The notes: generated by a model not told the origin, from the letters alone. Positions 34,446-43,673 are shown, numbered from the stretch's first letter. The stretch is DNA of 64,000 nucleotides from Rivibacter subsaxonicus (GCF_004217215.1 NZ_SHKP01000007.1:62001-126000); one strand, 5' to 3'. Program-made: numbers and translations.

Positions 34446-35431
34446 CACGTGGGGCAGCGATGTACCTCGATGCCGGCATGCGCGAGTGAGGGCAGGTCGG
34501 CCAGCCGCGCACGGTAGGCATCGGCATCGGCCGGCCGCTCGGCGACCAGCGTCAGCTGCAGCGCGAAGCGGTCGCCGCCGACGCGCGTGAGGTGAAGGTC
34601 GGCGACGCGGGTGTCGCCGTCGGCCTCGATGCGTTCGCGCACCTGTGCCGCGAGCGGATGGTCCATCTCGCGGTCGAGCAGGATCGTCGCGCTCTGCGCC
34701 AGCAGGCCGCGCGCCCAGTGCAGGATCAGCGCGGCGCCGAGCAGGCCGACCAGGGCGTCGGCCCACAGCCAGCCGAACCACTTGGCGGCCAGCAGCGCGC
34801 CGATCGCCAGCACCGAGGTCGCGGCGTCGGCCACCACGTGCAGGTAGGCGGCGCGCAGGTTGAGGTCGTGGTCGGCGTGATGCTCGTGGTGCTTGTGCGC
34901 GGGGGCGTGATCGTGCTCATGCTCATGCCCCGCGTGATCATGGGCATGTCCATGATCGTGGCCATGGTCGCCGTGATGCAGCAGCCGCGCGCAGACCAGG
35001 TTGACGATCAGGCCGACGACGGCCACCGCCAGCGCCTCGTTGACGCCGATCGGTCGCGGCTCGTAGAGGCGCAGCACCGACTCGACGCCGACCGCCAGCG
35101 CCACCACCACCAGCAGCAGCGCGCTGGTGTAGGCGCCGAGCACCTCGATCTTGCCGGTGCCGAGGCTGAAGCGAGCATCGCCGGCCCAGCGCCGCGCCAG
35201 CGCGTAGCTCAGTGCCGTGACGCCGATGGCCACCGCGTGGGTGCCCATGTGCCAGCCGTCGGCCAGCAGCGCCATCGAGTTCGACCACCAGCCGGCGGCG
35301 ATCTCGGCCACCATCATCACGAGCGTCAGCGCGACGACCCAGCGGGTGCGGCGTTCGCTGCGGCTGCGGTCGGGCGCGTAGTCGTGGCGATGCTGCCAGC
35401 GGCTGAGGTCGTGGCTGTGAGGTGTGCTCAT
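34433..35431 (-). CDS. dmeF: Cation diffusion facilitator, DmeF-like metal efflux protein
   Basis: Six-helix inner-membrane proton/metal antiporter, 332 residues from ATG 35431. Metal-site motifs are NSMALLADGWHMGTHAVAIG in helix 2 and AYLHVVADAATSVLAIG in helix 5. A long His-rich cytoplasmic loop lies between helices 4 and 5 (HHGDHGHDHGHAHDHAGH and on). The overall pattern matches DmeF-type cobalt/nickel exporters, though zinc or cadmium is possible. It ends the minus-strand metal cluster, 10 nt after the MerT-like gene. Confidence 0.87.
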   Translation of the reverse strand: MSTPHSHDLSRWQHRHDYAPDRSRSERRTRWVVALTLVMMVAEIAAGWWSNSMALLADGWHMGTHAVAIGVTALSYALARRWAGDARFSLGTGKIEVLGAYTSALLLVVVALAVGVESVLRLYEPRPIGVNEALAVAVVGLIVNLVCARLLHHGDHGHDHGHAHDHAGHEHEHDHAPAHKHHEHHADHDLNLRAAYLHVVADAATSVLAIGALLAAKWFGWLWADALVGLLGAALILHWARGLLAQSATILLDREMDHPLAAQVRERIEADGDTRVADLHLTRVGGDRFALQLTLVAERPADADAYRARLADLPSLAHAGIEVHRCPTCNER

Positions 35432-35441
35432 CGATTGCAAT

Positions 35442-35858
35442 TTACGCCAGCGCGGGTTGAATGAAAGCGAACCAGCCGCCGCCCAGAAACAGCGCGACCG
35501 ACGCGAGGTAGACCCGCGCCGAGAGCTTGCGGATGCGCAGGCAGGCGTCGCGCAGCGCCGGGTCGATCGGGCATGGCGCACTGCGCGCGCGCCACTGCAG
35601 CACGCCGGCCAGCGCCAGCATTGCCGCGGCGATGCCGAACACCGCCGCCTTGTGCTCGCTGAGCCAGACCAGCTGCGGCACCGCGGCCACCAGCGAGGAC
35701 AGCACCGCACCGGCGCCGAGCGCCACCAGCATTGCCGGCAGCGCACAGCAGACCAGCGTCGCCGAGCTGGTCAGTAGCGCCGCCGCGGCGGCCGCGAAGC
35801 CGCCGCGGCGGGCCTGGCTGCCGTCGTCGGTCGTCGGCACGACCGAAAGGCCGCTCAC
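35442..35858 (-). CDS. MerT-like membrane protein
   Basis: 138 residues with four hydrophobic segments. The first carries a vicinal Cys pair (SSATLVCCALPAMLVALGAG), as in the mercuric transporter MerT, and two more Cys flank a loop (APCPIDPALRDAC). Start and stop overlap or abut the neighbours (ATGA with the MerP-like gene), so MerT-like and MerP-like proteins are made together. No mercuric reductase or merR is present, so the metal may not be mercury. Confidence 0.75.
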   Translation of the reverse strand: MSGLSVVPTTDDGSQARRGGFAAAAAALLTSSATLVCCALPAMLVALGAGAVLSSLVAAVPQLVWLSEHKAAVFGIAAAMLALAGVLQWRARSAPCPIDPALRDACLRIRKLSARVYLASVALFLGGGWFAFIQPALA

Positions 35859-36184
35859 TTCTGGTCCTTCATCGCGCGGCGCACCTGCTCGACGCTCTGC
35901 TCGACCGTCTCGACCTTGACCACCTCGTAGCCGGCGTCCTTGACGGTGGCGCGCAGCTGTTCGGCGTCGAGGGTCTGGCCGGCCTTGGCCTCGACCGCGA
36001 CGATCTTCTGGCCGAGGTTGACGTAGACCGCCTGCGTCTGCGGCATCGCGCCGATCTTCTTCTCGATGCCCTGCGCGCAGAAGGCGCAGACCATGCCGTT
36101 GACGGTGAGCTTGGTGGTGGTGGCAGCCTGCACGGCACTGGTGGCGGTCAGCAGGGCGAAGACGATGGGGCTGAGTTGCTTCAT
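35855..36184 (-). CDS. Periplasmic heavy-metal-associated (HMA/MerP-like) protein
   Basis: 109 residues with a signal peptide (MKQLSPIVFALLTATSAVQA) and one ferredoxin-like HMA domain with the metal motif GMVCAFCAQGIEKKI (Cys-x-x-Cys). It probably binds a soft metal in the periplasm and hands it to the MerT-like partner encoded next. The stop overlaps the following ATG. Confidence 0.88.
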   Translation of the reverse strand: MKQLSPIVFALLTATSAVQAATTTKLTVNGMVCAFCAQGIEKKIGAMPQTQAVYVNLGQKIVAVEAKAGQTLDAEQLRATVKDAGYEVVKVETVEQSVEQVRRAMKDQK

Positions 36185-36194
36185 GGTGGAACTC

Positions 36195-36821
36195 CTAGAA
36201 GATGTACATGAAATTGAAGCGGGCCTGCTTGTGCAGATTGATGCCCGCCTCGACGAAGTAGTTCTTGTTGATCAGCCGCAGCATCGGCGTGATCTCGGTC
36301 TCGTCCGACAGGTTGCGCATGCGCCGCGCCTCGACGATCAACCACGGTTGCGTCTCTTCGTACTCGGCTTCAAAGAACGAGAAGCCGCCGCGCACCGCCG
36401 CGTAGTCGTGGTTCAGGTGCTCGGCCCGGTACAGGCGCACGAAGCTGGAGACATAGACCCGCGTGGTCTCGTAGTCGAGCTGAATGCCGGGCGCGATCAG
36501 CGCCCGCGTGCCCTCGAAGTCGTTGCCGCGAATGCCACCCGCGCCCAGCACCAGCCAGGCGTTGGCCTGCGCGTGCGGCAGGTTCCAGCGCGCCAGCAGC
36601 CGGGTGTAGTTCAGCTCGGCCGCAGTGCGGGTGCGCGTCTCGTCGTCGGAGCGCATGTAGAGCCCGCCGATGCCGAGCGCGTCGCGCGGCGTGAAGGCAT
36701 GGTTGACCCAGGCCTCGCGCCAGTTGGGACCGAAGTCGCCCATCGCCATCTGGCTGCCCTCGAAGCCCATCGGGCCGGCGCGGACCGGCAGCGACGCCAG
36801 CGCCGCCGCGGTGACGGTCAC
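36195..36821 (-). CDS. Predicted outer-membrane/periplasmic protein of the metal cluster
   Basis: About 208 residues, ending RFNFMYIF, with many amphipathic strands (LGIGGLYMRSDDETRTRTAA, AWLVLGAGGIRGNDFEGTRA), which suggests a small beta-barrel. The start is unsettled: GTG 36821 is the only standard start codon in frame, but it cuts a good signal peptide in half. The frame upstream reads RRRGFALAVTVTAAALASLP, ideal for secretion, with no usual start codon before it inside the end of the CusF-like gene. An unusual start, a sequencing slip or coupling by frameshift are options. No family was recognised. Confidence 0.65.
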   Translation of the reverse strand: MTVTAAALASLPVRAGPMGFEGSQMAMGDFGPNWREAWVNHAFTPRDALGIGGLYMRSDDETRTRTAAELNYTRLLARWNLPHAQANAWLVLGAGGIRGNDFEGTRALIAPGIQLDYETTRVYVSSFVRLYRAEHLNHDYAAVRGGFSFFEAEYEETQPWLIVEARRMRNLSDETEITPMLRLINKNYFVEAGINLHKQARFNFMYIF

Positions 36822-36853
36822 CGCCAGCGCGAAGCCGCGGCGGCGGTGCCCGC

Positions 36854-37141
36854 CTAGGGCTTGCGGATTGCGGTCAGCGTGAACTGGCCGTTGATCTTCT
36901 CGGCACTGAACTTCACCTTGTCGCCGGGCTGAATCCCGTCGAGCAGGGCCGGATCCTTGACGCGGTAGGCCATGGTCATCGCCGGCAGGTCGAGGCTCTT
37001 GATCTCGCCGTGAGCGAGCGTGATCCGCTGCTGGGTCTTGTCGACCTTGCGCACCTCGCCGTCGGTGGTCTGGGCCAGGGCCGGCAGCGCCAACGTGGCG
37101 CCAGCCAGGACGAGGACTCGAAGGATGCGGTGCTTCATCAT
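36854..37141 (-). CDS. CusF-like periplasmic copper-binding protein
   Basis: 95 residues from ATG 37141 (or 37138), with a signal peptide ending LALPALAQ. The mature OB-fold resembles CusF: ITLAHGEIKSLDLPAMTMAY carries the His and the two Met copper ligands, followed by GIQPGDKVKFSAEKINGQF. The Trp that stacks on Cu(I) in E. coli CusF is replaced by Leu here (LDLPAMTM), which may weaken Cu(I) selectivity. No cusABC genes are nearby. It lies just upstream of the outer-membrane protein gene. Confidence 0.85.
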   Translation of the reverse strand: MMKHRILRVLVLAGATLALPALAQTTDGEVRKVDKTQQRITLAHGEIKSLDLPAMTMAYRVKDPALLDGIQPGDKVKFSAEKINGQFTLTAIRKP

Positions 37142-37309
37142 CGGGGCTTGAACTCCGTGCAACTGGTGCCGGCAGGCAGGCCGGCGATCCCGCTCGCGGC
37201 GGTGGTGCAGCAATCATCATGACTCCGATCTGCGGACGACCGGCGCGACGGGTCGCGGCGGTCATGGCTCACCCGGCGCCGGTGGCGCACGGGTCGGGCA
37301 GGGGTGGAG

Positions 37310-37651
37310 TCAGGCGCGAGGTGGGCGGAAGGGTCCATCCGGCTGCTGGCGGCCGGCATCGAGCGAGGAATCGGACTGCGGCGGTGCCTGCGGCTGCGGC
37401 TCGGCCACTGCCGCTGGCGCGCTGGCCGGTGCCGTCACGCCGTGGCACAGGTCGCACATCTGGCAGCCGGCGGAGGCGGGTTGAGCGTCGGTGGCCGCGA
37501 CATGGCAGGGCGGCAGCACCGTCTCGGCGATCTGCGTGACCGAACTCGCCCCGACCGCGCCGGTGCCGAGCATCACCGCATGCGCGAAGCCGCGCATCGG
37601 CAGCAGCGCCAGCGCGATCCAGACGACGAGGACGGTCCAGCGACGGGTCAT
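37310..37651 (-). CDS. Cys-rich secreted protein of the metal cluster
   Basis: 113 residues from ATG 37651 (MTRRWTVLVVWIALALLPMR), with a signal peptide or N-terminal anchor. A Cys/His group follows (CHVAA ... AGCQMCDLCHGV), able to bind a soft metal. The tail is Pro/Ala/Gln-rich and disordered. It resembles short proteins found beside copper genes, but I cannot name a family. It appears to open the minus-strand cluster. The 168 nt before the CusF-like gene show nothing further I can support. Confidence 0.6.
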   Translation of the reverse strand: MTRRWTVLVVWIALALLPMRGFAHAVMLGTGAVGASSVTQIAETVLPPCHVAATDAQPASAGCQMCDLCHGVTAPASAPAAVAEPQPQAPPQSDSSLDAGRQQPDGPFRPPRA

Positions 37652-37665
37652 GAGAATCAGTGTAG

Positions 37666-38652
<987 letters not shown>

Positions 38653-38668
38653 GCCGCGCCGAAGAGTC

Positions 38669-39007
38669 ATGGTGCCGACCCCGCAGTTCACTGCAGAGTT
38701 GCAGTTTCACTTCCGAGAGCATGGGCCAGATCGTCGCCAGTGGTTCATGTTCGATGAGTCGCTGCACCGGCGATTGCCAATGCAGATGGTCGGAGTGGAC
38801 GGCCTGAATACCGTTGGGATGTGGGTTGACGAGGCAGGCACGTTCAAAGCGGGGGACTCGACATTCGTTCGATGTGTGGTCCTTTGGCCGGAGCTGTACG
38901 ACTCAGCGGTGAGACCGGGAGTCGAGTTTGAGCTTTGGGACGCGGGCTTCTTTGCGACCGGAATCGTCCGTGAGCGCATTGAGGCAGGTTGGCCGAATGA
39001 GGTCTGA
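38669..39007 (+). CDS. Orphan protein with EF-Tu-like beta-barrel pattern, lower G+C
   Basis: 112 residues, no signal peptide. It reads as one beta-barrel. The C-terminal part, RPGVEFELWDAGFFATGIVR, and the N-terminal AELQFHF resemble domain 3 of elongation factor Tu, though the GTPase is absent. Codon use is less G+C-biased than in argB or the next genes. In related genomes argB is usually followed directly by the HAD nucleotidase and slmA, so this looks like an insertion. Function unknown. Confidence 0.6.
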   Translation: MVPTPQFTAELQFHFREHGPDRRQWFMFDESLHRRLPMQMVGVDGLNTVGMWVDEAGTFKAGDSTFVRCVVLWPELYDSAVRPGVEFELWDAGFFATGIVRERIEAGWPNEV

Positions 39008-39043
39008 CTCACCGCTCAAGCCGGCGACAGGCGGCGAGCGCTC

Positions 39044-39739
39044 GTGAGCGGCTTGGCTTCATCTTCATCGATGACCGGCCCACGCGCGTTCTGCTCCTGG
39101 AGCGGCGGCAAGGACTCGATGCTGGCGCTGCATCGCTCGCTCGACGCCGGCGTGCGGGTCGAGGCGCTGCTGACGATGTTCGACGAGAGCGGTGCCCGCT
39201 CGCGCTCCCACGGCGTGCCGCCGGCGCTGATGCGCGCGCAGGCGCAGTCGCTCGGCATCCCGCTGGTCGAGGGCCGCGCCGGCTGGAGCGACTACGAGGC
39301 GGTATTCACGCAGCAGTTGCGCACCTTCGCGGCCGAGGGCCTCACACACGGCGTGTTCGGCGACATCGACCTGCAGCCGCATCGCGACTGGGAAGAGAAG
39401 GTCTGCGCCGGCGCTGGCCTCGAAGCCCTGTTGCCACTGTGGCAGCAACCGCGGCGGGCGCTGGTGGATGAGCTGCTAGCACTGGGCTACCGCTCGCGCG
39501 TGGTCTGCGTCGATGCGCGTTACCTCGACGCATCCTTCTGTGGCCGCGAATTCGACGCCGCCTTCATCGCCGACCTGCCGCCCGGCGTCGATGCCTGTGG
39601 CGAGAACGGCGAGTTCCACACTTTCGTCTTCGACGGCCCTCGTTTTGCCCGGCCGGTGCCGCACCGGCTGCTGCGGGTGCACGAGCTGCGCTCCTCGACA
39701 CCGGCCACCGGCCATCACTTCATGGCCGAACTCGCATGA
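39044..39739 (+). CDS. Dph6-like ATP-dependent ammonia ligase (adenine-nucleotide alpha-hydrolase)
   Basis: 231 residues from GTG 39044; ATG 39071 would drop nine. The PP-loop ATP motif is FCSWSGGKDSMLAL and the C-terminal CGENGEFHTFVFDGP matches diphthine-ammonia ligases. Bacteria lack diphthamide on their elongation factor, so the bacterial substrate is unknown; amidation of another carboxylate is the expected chemistry. The stop overlaps the next ATG (ATGA), so it is translated with the HAD phosphatase. Confidence 0.85.
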   Translation: MSGLASSSSMTGPRAFCSWSGGKDSMLALHRSLDAGVRVEALLTMFDESGARSRSHGVPPALMRAQAQSLGIPLVEGRAGWSDYEAVFTQQLRTFAAEGLTHGVFGDIDLQPHRDWEEKVCAGAGLEALLPLWQQPRRALVDELLALGYRSRVVCVDARYLDASFCGREFDAAFIADLPPGVDACGENGEFHTFVFDGPRFARPVPHRLLRVHELRSSTPATGHHFMAELA

Positions 39740-40437
39740 GCCCGTCGTCAAGAACGGTCTGGCTCTTCGACCTCGACAACACCCTGCACGACGCCTCGCA
39801 CGCCGCCTTCGGCCTGCTCGACGCGTCGATGAACGCCTACATCGAGCGCGAGCTGGCGGTCGATGCCGCGCAGGCCGACCACCTGCGTCGCCACTACTGG
39901 CGCCGCTACGGCGCCACGCTGCTCGGGCTGGAGCGTCACCATGGCGTGCGGGCGGAACACTTTCTGGAGCACACCCACCGCCTGCCGGAACTGGAGGCGC
40001 GCCTGCGCGGCAACGCCCATGACCGCGCCGCGCTGGCCCGCCTGCCCGGCCGCAAGTTCGTGCTGACCAACGCGCCAGCCGCCTACGCGCGGCGGGTGCT
40101 CGATGCGCTGGGGCTGAGCCGCCATTTCGACGGCCTGATCAGCATCGAGGACATGCGCATGTTCGGCGCACTCCGCCCCAAGCCCGACGCGCGCATGCTC
40201 AGGCGGGTGCTGGCGCGGCTGAAAGTGCCCGCCGCGCGCGCATTGCTGGTCGAAGACACCCTGGCGCATCAGCGCGCCGCAATGCGGATCGGCCTTGATT
40301 CGGTATGGATGCAACGCTACCTGCGAAGCAATTCACACGGCCCCGAAGTAGGCACGCGCTTGCATCGAAAACCCTTTTATGTGTGTGCAAGAATCAATTC
40401 GCTTCAACAGTTGCGAACCCTGCGCCGGCATGCCTGA
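39736..40437 (+). CDS. Pyrimidine 5'-nucleotidase (HAD family)
   Basis: 233-residue HAD phosphatase of the SDT1-like group. Motif I is WLFDLDNTLHDAS (nucleophile Asp and general acid Asp), motif II FVLTNAP, and motif III to IV runs from RPKPDARM to LLVEDTLAHQRAAM. It likely dephosphorylates pyrimidine nucleotides or related sugars. It overlaps the Dph6-like gene at its start and slmA at its end (8 nt), a conserved neighbour pair in Burkholderiales. Confidence 0.9.
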   Translation: MSPSSRTVWLFDLDNTLHDASHAAFGLLDASMNAYIERELAVDAAQADHLRRHYWRRYGATLLGLERHHGVRAEHFLEHTHRLPELEARLRGNAHDRAALARLPGRKFVLTNAPAAYARRVLDALGLSRHFDGLISIEDMRMFGALRPKPDARMLRRVLARLKVPAARALLVEDTLAHQRAAMRIGLDSVWMQRYLRSNSHGPEVGTRLHRKPFYVCARINSLQQLRTLRRHA

Positions 40438-41134
40438 CCAGCCCATCCACGGCCCCGACTCGGCGCCTGCGAACCTTCCCCCGACCGACGCCCCCGAGGC
40501 ACTGCCCACGGCAACAACCGTCGCCGACGAGGGCGTCAGCACGCCCGGTCGCAAGCGGCCTAAACCCGGCGAGCGTCGCATCCAGATCCTGCAGACGCTG
40601 GCGTCGATGCTCGAGCAACCGGGCGCCGACCGCATCACGACGGCCGCGCTGGCGGCCAAGCTCGAGGTCAGCGAGGCCGCGCTCTACCGCCATTTCGCCA
40701 GCAAGGCGCAGATGTTCGAGGGGCTCATCGAGTTCATCGAGCAGAGCGTGTTCACGCTGGTCAACCAGATCGCCGAGCGCGAGCAGCAGAACGAGCGCGA
40801 GGCCGTGGCGCGCATGCTCGCCGTGCTGCTGCAGTTCGGCGAGAAGAACCCGGGCATGGTGCGGGTGATGGTCGGCGACGCGCTGGTCTTCGAGAACGGC
40901 CGCCTCAACGCGCGCATGAACCAGTTCTTCGACCGCCTCGAGTCGCAGTTCCGCCAGGGCCTGCGCACGGCGGCCGAGCAGGCCGGCTCGAGCACGCCGA
41001 CGGTCGATGCCAACGTTCAGGCCTCGGTGCTGACCAGCTTTGCAATCGGCCGCCTGCAGCGCTACGCTCGCAGCGACTTCAAGCGCCTGCCGAGCGAGCA
41101 TCTGGAGTCGGCCCTGCGCCAACTGCTGGGCTGA
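40430..41134 (+). CDS. slmA: Nucleoid occlusion factor SlmA (TetR-like)
   Basis: DNA-binding inhibitor of FtsZ assembly over the nucleoid. ATG 40430 gives 234 residues with a disordered Pro/Ala/Thr-rich N-terminus (about 45 residues) longer than in E. coli. The helix-turn-helix follows (ITTAALAAKLEVSEAALYRH, FASKAQMFEGLIEFIE). The C-terminal helical domain ends SDFKRLPSEHLESALRQLL. The start overlaps the nucleotidase gene. Confidence 0.93.
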   Translation: MPDQPIHGPDSAPANLPPTDAPEALPTATTVADEGVSTPGRKRPKPGERRIQILQTLASMLEQPGADRITTAALAAKLEVSEAALYRHFASKAQMFEGLIEFIEQSVFTLVNQIAEREQQNEREAVARMLAVLLQFGEKNPGMVRVMVGDALVFENGRLNARMNQFFDRLESQFRQGLRTAAEQAGSSTPTVDANVQASVLTSFAIGRLQRYARSDFKRLPSEHLESALRQLLG

Positions 41135-41166
41135 CCGCTCGCGGCGGCGCATCGCCGCCCGAGCCC

Positions 41167-41871
41167 ATGCATACCACCGCCATCTCCCGTCCCACGCAGC
41201 GCGTGCGGCTGCGGCTGGCGGGCGAGCTGCTCGAGCTCTGGCCCGAGCGCGTGATCCTGCTGCCCGAGCACGGCCTGCTGCTGGCGGCCGATGTGCACGT
41301 CGGCAAGGCCCAGGCCTTTCGCGCGCTCGGCGTGCCGGTGCCGGCCGGAACCACCGAGGACACGCTGGCCCGGCTGTCGGCGCTGGTCGACGCCAGCGGC
41401 GCGCAGGAACTGGTGCTGCTGGGCGATTTTTTGCATTCGGCTCACGTGCAGTCCTCGGCGGCCACGTTGACGGCGCTGCAGCGCTGGCGCACGCGCCATT
41501 CCGGGCTCGGCGTGCGGCTGGTGCGCGGCAACCACGACGCGCATGCCGGCGACCCGCCGGCCGCGCTCGGCATCGAGGTGGTCGACGAACCCTGGCCGGT
41601 CGGCGACGCGCTCGCGCTGGCGCATCACCCGCGGCCGGTGGCCGGACGCTACGTGCTGGCCGGTCATCTGCATCCCTGCGTCTGGCTCGGCGGCCGCGCC
41701 GGCGACCGGCTGCGGCTGCCCTGTTTCTGGTTCGGCGACGAGACCGAGGACGAGCAGGCGGTCGGCGTGCTACCGGCCTTTGGCGCCTTTACCGGGATGC
41801 ACGCGGTCGAACGACGGGCCGGAGACCGGGTCTACGCGATCGGGGCCGACGCGGTGCGGCCGCTGGTCTGA
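41167..41871 (+). CDS. pdeM: Ligase-associated metallophosphoesterase
   Basis: 234-residue calcineurin-type phosphoesterase. Metal ligands are in LLAADVHVGKAQAF, LVLLGDFLHS, LVRGNHDAHA, LAHHPRPV and LAGHLHPCVWL. Proteins of this type are linked to an ATP-dependent DNA ligase and a helicase in a DNA-repair set; those partners are not in this window. It is followed 39 nt later by the DUF815 ATPase gene. Confidence 0.85.
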   Translation: MHTTAISRPTQRVRLRLAGELLELWPERVILLPEHGLLLAADVHVGKAQAFRALGVPVPAGTTEDTLARLSALVDASGAQELVLLGDFLHSAHVQSSAATLTALQRWRTRHSGLGVRLVRGNHDAHAGDPPAALGIEVVDEPWPVGDALALAHHPRPVAGRYVLAGHLHPCVWLGGRAGDRLRLPCFWFGDETEDEQAVGVLPAFGAFTGMHAVERRAGDRVYAIGADAVRPLV

Positions 41872-41910
41872 GCGGCCGTAGCGATAGCAGCGCGCCTAAA
41901 CTGCGCGCCC

Positions 41911-42810
41911 ATGTCCTCTGACGCTCCCGACCTCCAGAACCTGTTCGCCAAGGCCGATCGGCTGCTCGACCGCCTGCATGCGCTGCTGCCCGCCGATGGC
42001 ACGGCGGCAATCCATGCGCCCGACTGGCAGGCGGCGCCGGCCTTCCGGCTGCGGCGGCGTCCCGGTGCGTTAGCGCAGGCGGTGCTCGAACCGGTGCTGG
42101 CTCGCTCGGCGATCCGGCTCGACGATCTGCAGCAGATCGACGCCCAGAAGGAGCGCTTCGTGCGCAACCTCGAGAGCTTCGTCGCCGGCCGGCCGGCCAA
42201 CAACATGCTGCTGACCGGCGCCCGCGGCACCGGCAAGAGCTCGCTGGTCAAGGCCGGGCTCAACGCCTTCGCCGCACGCGGGCTGCGCCTGATCGAGGTC
42301 GACAAGAGCGATCTGGTCGACCTGCCCGACCTGGTGGCGCTGGTCGCGGCGCGGCCGGAGCGCTTCATCGTCTACTGCGACGACCTCAGCTTCGACGAGG
42401 GCGAGCGCGGCTACAAGGAGCTCAAGTCGGTGCTCGACGGGTCCATCGCGCAGGCCAGCGACAACCTGCTGGTGGTCGCGACCAGCAATCGCCGCCACCT
42501 GCTGCCGGAGTACATGAAGGACAACCTCAGCGCGACCTACACCGACGACGGCGAGTTGCACCCCGGCGAGGTGGTCGAGGAGAAGATCTCGCTGTCGGAG
42601 CGCTTCGGGCTGTGGGTCAGCTTCTACCCCTTCAGCCAGAGCGAGTACCTGGTGATCGTCGATCAGTGGCTGCGCAGCTTCGGGCTCGACGAGGCGGCGA
42701 TTGCCGCCGCCCGGCCGCAGGCGCTGGTCTGGGCGCTGGAGCGCGGCTCGCGCTCGGGGCGCGTGGCCTGGCAGTTCGCGCGGCACAAGGTCGGGGAGTG
42801 CGGCGCATGA
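41911..42810 (+). CDS. DUF815-family AAA+ ATPase
   Basis: 299 residues. The P-loop is LLTGARGTGKSSLVKAG (about residue 98), Walker B is FIVYCDDLSFDEGE and sensor 1 is LLVVATSNRRHLLPEY. An N-terminal helical domain precedes the ATPase core. DUF815 members are conserved but poorly understood; a recruiting or remodelling role is plausible. The stop overlaps the mutT start (ATGA), as in many betaproteobacteria. Confidence 0.88.
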   Translation: MSSDAPDLQNLFAKADRLLDRLHALLPADGTAAIHAPDWQAAPAFRLRRRPGALAQAVLEPVLARSAIRLDDLQQIDAQKERFVRNLESFVAGRPANNMLLTGARGTGKSSLVKAGLNAFAARGLRLIEVDKSDLVDLPDLVALVAARPERFIVYCDDLSFDEGERGYKELKSVLDGSIAQASDNLLVVATSNRRHLLPEYMKDNLSATYTDDGELHPGEVVEEKISLSERFGLWVSFYPFSQSEYLVIVDQWLRSFGLDEAAIAAARPQALVWALERGSRSGRVAWQFARHKVGECGA

Positions 42811-43244
42811 CGGCGGTGGCGGGGGAGCGAACGCCGGTCGACGTGGCGGTCGGCGTGCTGATCGATGGCGACGAGCGCTTCCTGCTGACCTCGCGCCCGC
42901 CGGGCAAGGTCTACGAGGGCTACTGGGAGTTCCCCGGAGGCAAGCTGGAACCGGGCGAAGGCGTCGAGCAGGCGCTGGCGCGCGAGTTGCACGAGGAACT
43001 CGGCATCACGATCGACGGCGCCGAGCGCTGGAAGGTCGAGCTGATGGACTATCCGCATGCCCGCGTGCGGCTGCATTTCTGCAAGGTGCGCCGTTGGCAT
43101 GGCGCCTTCGAGATGCGCGAGGGCCAGCAGATGGCCTGGGAGCAACTGCCGGTGGCGGTGCGGCCCGTGCTGCCGGGCACGGTGCCGGTGTTGCGCTGGC
43201 TGGCCGAGGAGCGCGGTCACGCCGGCCTGACGCACGCGGCCTGA
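42807..43244 (+). CDS. mutT: 8-oxo-dGTP diphosphatase (Nudix)
   Basis: 145 residues from ATG 42807. It is a Nudix hydrolase that removes 8-oxo-dGTP. The Nudix box is GGKLEPGEGVEQALARELHE followed by ELG, preceded by VYEGYWEFP, the MutT pattern. It overlaps the DUF815 gene. The next gene converges on it. Confidence 0.93.
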   Translation: MTAVAGERTPVDVAVGVLIDGDERFLLTSRPPGKVYEGYWEFPGGKLEPGEGVEQALARELHEELGITIDGAERWKVELMDYPHARVRLHFCKVRRWHGAFEMREGQQMAWEQLPVAVRPVLPGTVPVLRWLAEERGHAGLTHAA

Positions 43245-43267
43245 GGCGGCGTGCGGTCGTGACCGGC

Positions 43268-43498
43268 TCAGCGGGTAGGAGGGCTGCCTGACGTTCGACC
43301 CTTGCCGGTGTCGGTGGCCAGGAAGTCATCCGGAACGGTATCGAGTTCGGCGACGACCAGGCCTCGACGCAACTCCCAGGACGAGTCGAACCAGTTGTCG
43401 CGCTGCGACGGCGAACCATCGGTTTCGTCGAAGCGCGTTGGTTCGGCCGCCGGCCAGCCGGGCCGCACAGGGGGCTTGCTGCTCGTGAACTTTCCCAT
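43268..43498 (-). CDS. Small hypothetical protein
   Basis: 76 residues from ATG 43498, which has GAGGAG at proper distance (an ATG 6 nt upstream abuts the same box and is less likely). It is hydrophilic and probably disordered at the start (TSSKPPVRPGWPAAEPTRFD), then NWFDSSWELRRGLVVAELD. No family was recognised. It stands alone between convergent mutT and the yacG end; the 175 nt upstream show no gene. Confidence 0.6.
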   Translation of the reverse strand: MGKFTSSKPPVRPGWPAAEPTRFDETDGSPSQRDNWFDSSWELRRGLVVAELDTVPDDFLATDTGKGRTSGSPPTR

Positions 43499-43673
43499 CG
43501 ACATCTCCTCGCCCCGGGCCATACGGCTGCCCAGGGTCTGTGTCGGACGAGTTTCGTCCTCGATCCAGGAGATCGACATCCCTTGGTGATGGGACCCCAG
43601 GCCACGCCTGGGTCGCCGGGCGCGAACTGCGTCACGCCAGCGCCAAGCGCGTTGGCTCGCCCGGCCGGGGGCC

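Noticed and set aside
37138-37359. 73-codon minus-strand frame before the CusF-like gene
   Set aside because: Ser/Arg/Pro-rich with only a short Cys-containing end; no start site or conserved pattern, so coding status is unsupported.
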